A stretch of DNA of 64,000 nucleotides from Leptospira stimsonii (GTDB taxonomy: Bacteria > Spirochaetota > Leptospiria > Leptospirales > Leptospiraceae), in the NCBI RefSeq assembly GCF_003545875.1, contig NZ_QHCS01000001.1, forward strand, positions 310,001 through 374,000, written 5' to 3'. Positions within the stretch are counted from its first letter, which is position 1, and every line of letters begins with the position of its first letter. A program made the translations under genes and the position numbers. A model generated the notes under the pieces. That model saw only the letters and a list, made by a program, of their open reading frames with translations. It searched no databases and was not told the origin of the DNA. Positions 55,831 through 64,000 of the stretch are shown in pieces.

Positions 55831-56574
55831 TTACTCCAGGGAAAGACTAAACTTAGTTGCTAAATTGTTGATATCCGTTGAAAATTCATCCTGCTTCGCT
55901 AATGCTTTTTTCAGAGCCTCAGTCGCGGATGTAAGAAGTTTTGATTTTTCCTCTTCTGTTGCTGTATTAGATTTTGCTAAATCTTGACTTGCTTTTTTCA
56001 AAAGTTTGATCGTTTCTCCCAAAAGCGCATCCTTACTCAAATTCGGAGAAATTGTTTTAATCCAAACATCATAGTAATTTACGAGTTTGTCCCCCTCAAG
56101 AATGGAATCGTAACAAGTTACTTTTGAGAATTCTCCGATAACTTCTTGCTCTAAGCAATACATACCTCTTTTCAATTTCCCTTTTGTATTGGCTGTAATT
56201 GTTGGTTTAACGAATGCATCATCCGTTGCGTTCAAAACAAAATATACGTTTTCGGAAAAGTTTTTTAAGGGTGCGAATCCCTCTTTATTTTCTACCGTTC
56301 TTACTTTTAAATACTCGGTGGGAATAGTTCCCTTTTTATCTTTAGTCGGAATTTGAACTTCAACAGTTTCCAAACCGGTAACTTCTTCCATTCCATAGAC
56401 AAGAGATACTTGATCTTCCTTTTTGTCGCTACCGGGAGTTTTATAAATCCACTGGTCATAATTTGCGAATCTAGTTCCGAGAATTTGTGGGACGTCTTTC
56501 TTTTCTTCTTTTTTGCAATCGGTAAAAGCCGACAAAGTGAAGCTAAGAAGCAAAATTATTTTTACAAGTTTCAT
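55831..56574 (-). CDS. Lipoprotein of unknown function, SH3-like N-terminal part
   Basis: 247 residues. Signal peptide with a lipobox at SAFTDC (Cys20), followed by Lys/Glu-rich KKEEKKDV. The part of about 45-105 (VETVEVQIPTKDKKG, YLKVRTVENKEGFAPL) is SH3b-like in pattern. The C-terminal 70 residues are helical (ETIKLLKKASQDLAKS). Convergent with lipL21. I recall a lipoprotein gene next to lipL21 at this place in Leptospira but cannot attach a symbol. Function unknown. Confidence 0.8.
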   Translation of the reverse strand: MKLVKIILLLSFTLSAFTDCKKEEKKDVPQILGTRFANYDQWIYKTPGSDKKEDQVSLVYGMEEVTGLETVEVQIPTKDKKGTIPTEYLKVRTVENKEGFAPLKNFSENVYFVLNATDDAFVKPTITANTKGKLKRGMYCLEQEVIGEFSKVTCYDSILEGDKLVNYYDVWIKTISPNLSKDALLGETIKLLKKASQDLAKSNTATEEEKSKLLTSATEALKKALAKQDEFSTDINNLATKFSLSLE

Positions 56575-56792
56575 AAGGTAATTTCTCCATTTCGAAAAGT
56601 TATTTACGAATGTACTAAAATCGTCAAGAAAAACGTATTCGAAACCATTTCGACTTAAAGGTAAAAGCAGAAGAAAGCGATTGGAAATCGATTTAACAGT
56701 TCTTTACGGAAGAATTAAGAGGAAATAGGAATCCGGTGCGTTCTAAATTTTACGATTCTTTAAGGAAAAGATGAGAGCTTATTCGAGAGTAA

Positions 56793-57758
56793 CTAACTTT
56801 CATTACTCAGAGCGGAAAGACTGAAATTTCTAGGAGAAAGTAAAAGTTCTTCAAAAGGATTGAATTCTCTAAGTTCTAAAAGCTGAGATTTCCACTCGCG
56901 ATCAAACTCTAGTCCGGACAGATATTTAACAAGATGTTTTCGAAAGAGAACCAAGCCGAATTCTTCTCCAAAACTTTCAATCATCCAAGATAGATGTTGC
57001 AGAATAACGGAAGAGATTTCACTCCATTGGAGATTTTCTTTTTTGATTTCTGAGAAAATCCAAGGATTACCGATCGCATTTCTTCCGATTAGAACTCCAT
57101 CAACTTTATATTCCTTTATCTTTTCTTGCGCTTCTCGGAATGTTTTGACGTCACCGTTTCCAAAGACCGGGATTTTCACATTCGCTTTCACTTCGCCGAT
57201 CGCATTCCAATCCGCAAAACCGGTGTAAGCCATTTCCTTTGTTCGACCATGGACTGTTAAAGCATCCACACCGGAAGACTCGAGGATCTTTGCTACTTCC
57301 AGGTAATTTCTGTTTTCAGAATCCCAGCCGATTCTTATCTTTGCCGTCACAGGGACATTGACTCTTTTCTTAATCGCCTCGATAATCTTTCCCGCATGTG
57401 CGGGTCTTCTCAACAAACCCGCGCCTGCTCCGCGAAGAGAAACCTTGCGAGTGGAACAGCCCATATTTAGATCGATTATATCCGGCTTTAATTCCTGAAT
57501 GATTTCCGCTGATTCGGCGATTACCTCGAGTCGATTTCCAAAAATCTGAAACGTGATCGGCCTTTCTTCCGGAAGAAAATGGAACATCCTGAGCGCTTTC
57601 GGCGCGCGGTGAATTATTTCATCGGTATTCACAAATTCCGTATAGGAAAATGCGGCGCCGAATTTTCTGCAGATTCTACGTGTAGGAGAATCGGAAATGC
57701 CCGCCATCGGAGAAAGTGAAATTCTCCCAGGAACGTTAACATTTCCGATTTGAATCAT
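56793..57758 (-). CDS. dus: tRNA-dihydrouridine synthase (DusB-like)
   Basis: Reduces uridines in the tRNA D-loop using FMN and NADPH. 321 residues with an N-terminal TIM barrel: RISLSPMAGISDSPTR, FQIFGNRL, IDLNMGCSTRKV (catalytic Cys; usual GCP is GCS here), LTVHGRTKEMAY, KIPVFGNGDV and GVLIGRNAIGNPWIF for phosphate and FMN. It starts four bases after gyrA and is the last gene of the dnaN-recF-dciA-gyrB-gyrA-dus run. Confidence 0.93.
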   Translation of the reverse strand: MIQIGNVNVPGRISLSPMAGISDSPTRRICRKFGAAFSYTEFVNTDEIIHRAPKALRMFHFLPEERPITFQIFGNRLEVIAESAEIIQELKPDIIDLNMGCSTRKVSLRGAGAGLLRRPAHAGKIIEAIKKRVNVPVTAKIRIGWDSENRNYLEVAKILESSGVDALTVHGRTKEMAYTGFADWNAIGEVKANVKIPVFGNGDVKTFREAQEKIKEYKVDGVLIGRNAIGNPWIFSEIKKENLQWSEISSVILQHLSWMIESFGEEFGLVLFRKHLVKYLSGLEFDREWKSQLLELREFNPFEELLLSPRNFSLSALSNES

Positions 57759-57762
57759 CTTC

Positions 57763-60267
57763 TTAACTTTCTCCGAGAACCGTAAAGTCTTGTACTTTGT
57801 CGTTATCCTTCAGATCAACCAGACGTACTCCGACAGCAGTTCTTCCTAATTTAGAAATATCGAATGCGTTGATACGAATCGTCATTCCCTGTTGTGTGAT
57901 CAGAATGATTTCATCTTCCGCACCGACGGAACCAGTTCCTACGGAAAATCCGTTCTTATCCGTTACTTTTAGATAAGCCATTCCCTTTCCGCCTCTTCCC
58001 TTCGCGCCAAACTCGTCGAACCCGAGACGTTTTCCATAACCTTCTTCCGAAACCACGAAGATGTCTTCGCCTTCTTTGAATTTACTGAGTCCTACAATTG
58101 TATCATCTGGAGAAAGTCTCATTCCAGTTACGCCGCTTGCTGTACGGCCTTGCGGGCGAATGATATTTCCTTCGATTCTCAATGCTAGACCTTTTCTCGA
58201 GAAGATAATCACTTCGTCCTTGTCGTTGATCGCTTCCACTTTTATGAGGTCGTCTCCGTCACGGAGTCCGATCGCGATAATTCCCGACTTCTTGACGTTG
58301 CTAAATTCGTTCAGATGAATTCGTTTGATAAATCCTCTTCGAGTTACAAGGAGAAGATCCTTGTCCATATCTTCTTCTCTGAATGCAAAGACGGAAGAAA
58401 TGTATTCATCTTCTCTTAAATTGATAATCGCTTTTAAGGATTTTCCCCTCGCTTCCTTAGAAGCGATTGGAAGTTCATAAGCCTTCATTACGTAGACCTT
58501 TCCGATATTAGAAAAGAACATGATACTATCATGTGTCATCGCGGCTTTCATGATCTTGATCACGTCGTCTCGCTTTTGTGAAAGACCTTGTATCCCTTTT
58601 CCGCCGCGTTTCTGTCTCTTGAATGTGTCGATTGGAAGCCGTTTAACGAATTGATCGTAGGTGATTTGAATTACGATTTCTTCGTCAGCAATCAAGTCTT
58701 CCGCATTAAAAGAAGAACTTTCGATACTCTCGATAGAAATTTCCGTTTTTCTTTTTGTTCCGTATTTATCTCCAACTTCCTGAAGTTCGGTGCAAACGAT
58801 ATCGTTTACGCGAGAAGGTTTAGCGAGAATGTCTTTCAAATCGACGATGAGTTTCCGAACTTCTTCCAATTCATCGATGATTTTTTGTACTTCGAGAGAG
58901 GTAAGTCTTTGCAATCTCATCTCAAGAATGGCATCCGTCTGAACGTCGGAAAGACTAAACTTTAACATCAACTGTTCTTTTGCCTCAGCCGGATTTTTCG
59001 AAGCGCGAATTACCTTGATTACTTCCTCGATATTTTCTAAGGCGATTTTCAAACCTTCTAAAATATGAGCGCGTTTTTCGGCTTTGTCTAAATCGAACTG
59101 GGTTCTTCTTACGATAACGACTCGTCTGTGCGCTGAATATGCCGTGAGAATTTCTTTAATATTAAAAATCTTCGGTTTATTATCCAGGATCGCAAGCATC
59201 GTGATTCCGTAACTTACCTGAAGCTGAGTCATCTTATAAAGTTGGTTTAGAATAACCTGGGCATTTGCGTCTTTTTTAATATGAATCTCGACCCGAATCC
59301 CCTTCCGGTCGGAGAGATCCATAATTTCCGAAATGCCCTCAATGTGTTTATCGTTAACAAGATCGCCGATTTTCTCCAAAAGAACTTTTTTGTTAACTTG
59401 ATACGGAATTTCCGATACGACGATCACTTCTCTTCCGTTTTTCTTTTCTTCGATATCAACCTTGGATCGGATCCGAATCGATCCTTTTCCGGTGGTATAT
59501 GCGGAGATAAGTCCCTCACCGCCGATAATAATTCCGGACGTCGGAAAATCGGGTCCTGGAATTATTTTTAGAATTTCGGGAATCGTAATTTCAGGATTTC
59601 GAATCACCGCAATAACGGCATCAATCGTTTCTTTGAGGTTGTGAGGCGGAATGTTTGTAGCCATTCCCACGGCGATTCCGGAAGACCCGTTAACGAGAAG
59701 GTTCGGAAAATTAGCCGGAAGGACATCGGGTTGTAGTTTCGTATCATCATAGTTAGGTGAGAAACTGACCGTGTCCTTTTCGATATCGCGTAGAAGTTCC
59801 TCGGCTACTTTTTCAAGTCTCGCCTCGGTATAACGATAAGCGGCAGGATTGTCACCGTCGATCGAACCGAAGTTTCCTTGACCGTCGATCAAAGGGACTC
59901 TTAAAGAGAAATCCTGCACCATTCTTACGAGAGCTTCGTAAACGGAAGCGTCACCGTGAGGGTGATAGTTACCGATTACTTCCCCGACGATCTTAGCGCA
60001 TTTTACATAAGGTCGATCACTTCTCCACGCGCGTTCATTCATCGCATGAAGAATTCTTCTGTGAACGGGCTTTAGTCCATCTCTGACATCCGGAAGGGCT
60101 CGTCCGACGATGACTGACATCGCGTAACCAAGATAGGCCTCTTTCATCTGATCTTCGATTTCTACAGGAATGACTCGGACTCCGTTTTTTAACGCGTCCG
60201 CGATATCAGGTTTTCCTGCAATATTGTAGCTTAGGACTTTTGTTTCGTTTTCCATCTCTTGACTCAT
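57763..60267 (-). CDS. gyrA: DNA gyrase subunit A
   Basis: 834 residues. The breakage-reunion domain has YHPHGDASVYEALVRMVQ (quinolone-resistance region, 101-118), AAYRYTEARL with the catalytic Tyr146, and the C-terminal beta-pinwheel has the GyrA box as KRQKRGGKGIQG. The position equivalent to E. coli Ser83 is Ala107, and Asp87 corresponds to Glu111. GyrA supercoils DNA with GyrB. It starts 18 bases after gyrB, and dus follows four bases later. Confidence 0.97.
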   Translation of the reverse strand: MSQEMENETKVLSYNIAGKPDIADALKNGVRVIPVEIEDQMKEAYLGYAMSVIVGRALPDVRDGLKPVHRRILHAMNERAWRSDRPYVKCAKIVGEVIGNYHPHGDASVYEALVRMVQDFSLRVPLIDGQGNFGSIDGDNPAAYRYTEARLEKVAEELLRDIEKDTVSFSPNYDDTKLQPDVLPANFPNLLVNGSSGIAVGMATNIPPHNLKETIDAVIAVIRNPEITIPEILKIIPGPDFPTSGIIIGGEGLISAYTTGKGSIRIRSKVDIEEKKNGREVIVVSEIPYQVNKKVLLEKIGDLVNDKHIEGISEIMDLSDRKGIRVEIHIKKDANAQVILNQLYKMTQLQVSYGITMLAILDNKPKIFNIKEILTAYSAHRRVVIVRRTQFDLDKAEKRAHILEGLKIALENIEEVIKVIRASKNPAEAKEQLMLKFSLSDVQTDAILEMRLQRLTSLEVQKIIDELEEVRKLIVDLKDILAKPSRVNDIVCTELQEVGDKYGTKRKTEISIESIESSSFNAEDLIADEEIVIQITYDQFVKRLPIDTFKRQKRGGKGIQGLSQKRDDVIKIMKAAMTHDSIMFFSNIGKVYVMKAYELPIASKEARGKSLKAIINLREDEYISSVFAFREEDMDKDLLLVTRRGFIKRIHLNEFSNVKKSGIIAIGLRDGDDLIKVEAINDKDEVIIFSRKGLALRIEGNIIRPQGRTASGVTGMRLSPDDTIVGLSKFKEGEDIFVVSEEGYGKRLGFDEFGAKGRGGKGMAYLKVTDKNGFSVGTGSVGAEDEIILITQQGMTIRINAFDISKLGRTAVGVRLVDLKDNDKVQDFTVLGES

Positions 60268-60285
60268 TTCTGAATTCCCTTCGGA

Positions 60286-62211
<1,926 letters not shown>

Positions 62212-62276
62212 TTTTTTCAGACCTCAGGAATAGTTTTCCTGAAAACCATAGGGAGGCAAGGAAATTCATTTATTAA

Positions 62277-62741
62277 TCAAAGATATTGAAGAATCTCGAG
62301 ATAACGTTTTTTAACTTCCGGATCGGTTTCTTTCTCAAGTATGGCAATTAAATCCTCTTTGCCTTCTAAGCCTTTTTTTTCTTTGGTTTCCGGCTGTTTG
62401 GAATTCACAAGGTTCGATAATTTGCCGATTGAAATTTCAAGAGAACGAACCACTCCTTTACCAAGAAACTGAGATGCTTGTCTGAGGATTCGATTTTGAA
62501 GAAAAAGCAACTCTTGTTTGTAAGCATTGTGAGAAACGACGATTCTTAATTTTCCGAATTGAATCGAATTGACATCGGAATGAGAAGCAAAGACTGGACC
62601 TACTATTTCTTTCCATCGATTTCGAAGTGTGTTCAGAGAAATTTTTTCTTGAAGGCTTTCTTCCGTAATACCGAGCTGATTGAGGACCGACTTAAATTCT
62701 TCGGTTTCAATTTTTTTGGATGAAATTAGATCGTCTTTCAT
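62277..62741 (-). CDS. dciA: DUF721 / DciA-family protein, probable replicative helicase loader
   Basis: 154 residues. The DUF721 core is clear: NTLRNRWKEIVGPVFASHSDVNSIQ, GKLRIVVSHNAYKQELLFLQNRILRQASQFL, VRSLEISIG (a KH-like fold). DciA replaces DnaC as helicase operator in most bacteria, and this family is typically encoded between recF and gyrB, as here. The start overlaps the recF stop (62738-62741), so it is translationally coupled. A charged C-terminal tail is probably disordered until it meets DnaB. Confidence 0.88.
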   Translation of the reverse strand: MKDDLISSKKIETEEFKSVLNQLGITEESLQEKISLNTLRNRWKEIVGPVFASHSDVNSIQFGKLRIVVSHNAYKQELLFLQNRILRQASQFLGKGVVRSLEISIGKLSNLVNSKQPETKEKKGLEGKEDLIAILEKETDPEVKKRYLEILQYL

Positions 62742-63835
62742 TCTACGGAACGAACTTCTCCATTCTGAATCATAAAAATCTGCTTTTTGTCTTCGAGTTT
62801 ACCGACATAATCCTGAATTCCTTCCAAATCGGTCGTAGTAAAAAAAGCCTGACCGGCGTTGACAACTAAGTCCACAAAGTATTCCCTTCTTTTCACGTCC
62901 AATTCTCGGATCACGTCGTCAATCAAAAGGACCGGGGTTTTATTCAGGACATTCTTATAATAATTGAAAGTAGCGGCTTTTAAGGCGATAACGGTGCTTC
63001 GTTTTTGACCTTGAGAACCGAACTCAGTGATATCACGAGAATCGGTTCCGATAAATAGATCGTCTCTATGAATTCCTGCCGAAGTATATCCGAGGCGAAG
63101 ATCGCGACCCAGATTTCGATTCAGTTTCTCAAAGAATTCCTGTTCGTCCTTGACGTCCGGTTTGTAAATCAATGTTAAGCCGTCCTTTCCTCCACTCAAT
63201 TTATCCAAGTTGGATTGGTAGAATGAATTCAGTTCAAAAACGATATCCTTTCTTTTATTTAGAATTATCGTCCCTTTCTCCACAAGTCTCTTTTCCCAAA
63301 TAGAAAGTTGAGAAGAATCCGAATTTCCGGTTTTCAGAAGTGCATTTCTATGTTTTAGAATTTTATTATATTCCAGTAACGAATCCAAATAAAAAGGATC
63401 GAATGACGAAATGAATGCATCGATAAACTTTCTTCTTTCGGCCGGACCACCTTCGATGATTTTCAAATCCATTGGAGTCAAAAGAACGGTAATAAATTTT
63501 CCGATCAGATCCGTTCTTTTTTTGATTTCTTCCTGATTGAATTTTAATCTTCTTTTTACTGTAGGCTTTGCGGTGTATCCGATTTCTAAAACGGATTCTT
63601 TTTGGTTCTCCTGAATCCTTCCACGAATAAAATAATTCTCCGCTCCCCAACGAATTAGATTACCATCTTCCGACTCGCGAAAACTTTTTAACCAAGAGAG
63701 CATACAAATCGCTTCGAGAAGGTTTGTTTTTCCTTCTCCGTTATCTCCCACAAAAAAAATAAGCCTGGAATGAAAGTCCAGGCTCAGTTCTTCGTGACTA
63801 CGAAAGTTTTGAAGTGTAAGATGTTTTAGAAACAT
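62738..63835 (-). CDS. recF: DNA replication/repair protein RecF
   Basis: 365 residues of an SMC-like ATPase for gap repair. Walker A FVGDNGEGKTNLLEAI, then the FISSFDPFYLDSLLEY and IHRDDLFIGTDSRDITEFGSQGQKRSTVIALK signature, and Walker B TPVLLIDDVIRELD. It loads RecA with RecO/RecR at single-strand gaps. Its ATG shares one base with the dnaN stop (TAATG), and its end overlaps dciA by four bases. Confidence 0.95.
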   Translation of the reverse strand: MFLKHLTLQNFRSHEELSLDFHSRLIFFVGDNGEGKTNLLEAICMLSWLKSFRESEDGNLIRWGAENYFIRGRIQENQKESVLEIGYTAKPTVKRRLKFNQEEIKKRTDLIGKFITVLLTPMDLKIIEGGPAERRKFIDAFISSFDPFYLDSLLEYNKILKHRNALLKTGNSDSSQLSIWEKRLVEKGTIILNKRKDIVFELNSFYQSNLDKLSGGKDGLTLIYKPDVKDEQEFFEKLNRNLGRDLRLGYTSAGIHRDDLFIGTDSRDITEFGSQGQKRSTVIALKAATFNYYKNVLNKTPVLLIDDVIRELDVKRREYFVDLVVNAGQAFFTTTDLEGIQDYVGKLEDKKQIFMIQNGEVRSVE

Positions 63836-64000
63836 TAAATTTTCATCGGCATAATCACTGAAATAAATTCAGGGTCGGACGGATCTTTGAAAATCACTGG
63901 CGAACTGGAATCGGAAAATTCAATCTTTACTTCCGTATCGTCGATCGATCTGAAAATATCCATGAGGTATTCTCCTTTGAAAGCGATAGTAACTTCGTCT
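63835..64000 (-). CDS. dnaN: DNA polymerase III beta sliding clamp, C-terminal fragment
   Basis: The last 54 residues before the right edge, read by hand, include IAFKGEYLMDIFRSIDD and end in VIMPMKI, the canonical clamp C-terminus. The start lies beyond the window. It forms the ring that tethers polymerase, and its position before recF-dciA-gyrB-gyrA is the standard near-origin order. Confidence 0.93.
   Translation of the reverse strand, partial: DEVTIAFKGEYLMDIFRSIDDTEVKIEFSDSSSPVIFKDPSDPEFISVIMPMKI

Noticed and set aside
63835..64000. Origin of replication inside the window
   Set aside because: Neither dnaA nor a cluster of DnaA boxes is seen; the origin is likely beyond the right edge.

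Overview
The window is chromosomal DNA from a spirochaete of the genus Leptospira, most likely a species of the pathogenic clade. The strongest evidence is the gene at 55139-55702, which I recognise as the outer-membrane lipoprotein LipL21. It lies close to a replication block dnaN-recF-dciA-gyrB-gyrA-dus on the minus strand, as I remember it from the start of Leptospira chromosome I. Frequent TTG starts, many spirochaetal-type lipoproteins, a FliG, an Aer-like chemoreceptor and a SpoIIE-type phosphatase fit this. I cannot name the species from the sequence alone. I saw no insertion sequence, prophage, CRISPR array, tRNA or rRNA. Every intergenic gap is shorter than 300 bases.

Layout, left to right. 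1-2461: truncated membrane SpoIIE phosphatase. 2602-5226: amino-acid/dicarboxylate symporter and MATE exporter. 5256-7561: M50 protease and a beta-propeller protein with a catalytically dead transglutaminase-like domain. 7651-12627: cysE, a small Cys-rich lipoprotein, RlpA, two TPR proteins and folP. 12722-17811: PD40/OmpA protein, a PilZ-like protein, hisS and a PAP2 phosphatase. 17770-24010 (minus): pntAA, a UDP-glucuronate decarboxylase-like enzyme, an M50B protease, an Aer-like receptor and a DUF445 protein. 24202-26870: TonB-like protein, NusG paralog, kdsD and aroD in one overlapping operon. 26876-30570 (minus): TPR protein, then a GMC oxidoreductase with its small lipoprotein subunit. 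30712-35036 (minus): operon hslO-tsaE-tsaB-rnr. 35236-39035: GH42 glycosidase, an unknown protein and an inositol-monophosphatase-family enzyme. 39205-40270 (minus): a split PuuD-like pair. 40415-45455 (minus): fliG, 7TM adenylate cyclase, thioredoxin-like protein and an unknown lipoprotein. 45636-50582: Spx/ArsC-like protein, FG-GAP lipoprotein, and an operon of exported protein, lipoprotein, SDR and YciO/YrdC protein. 50643-55001: maf, a small protein, holA, a degenerate sigma-54-activator-like regulator and a VWA protein. 55139-64000: lipL21, another lipoprotein, then the replication/gyrase block running toward the origin, which lies beyond the right edge.

Most of the window is ordinary core genome. 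The observations most worth following are: a PilZ-like protein whose two c-di-GMP motifs are split by a long insertion; an activator-like AAA+ protein lacking both GAFTGA and Walker B; a dead transglutaminase domain on a beta-propeller; a PuuD-like oxidase split into a membrane protein and a cytochrome c lipoprotein; the NusG paralog operon with kdsD; the fliG-cyclase-redoxin-lipoprotein cluster; an orphan pntAA; a CysE ending in a CysK-docking-like isoleucine; and an alanine at the quinolone-resistance position of GyrA. None of these is proven to be a new system.
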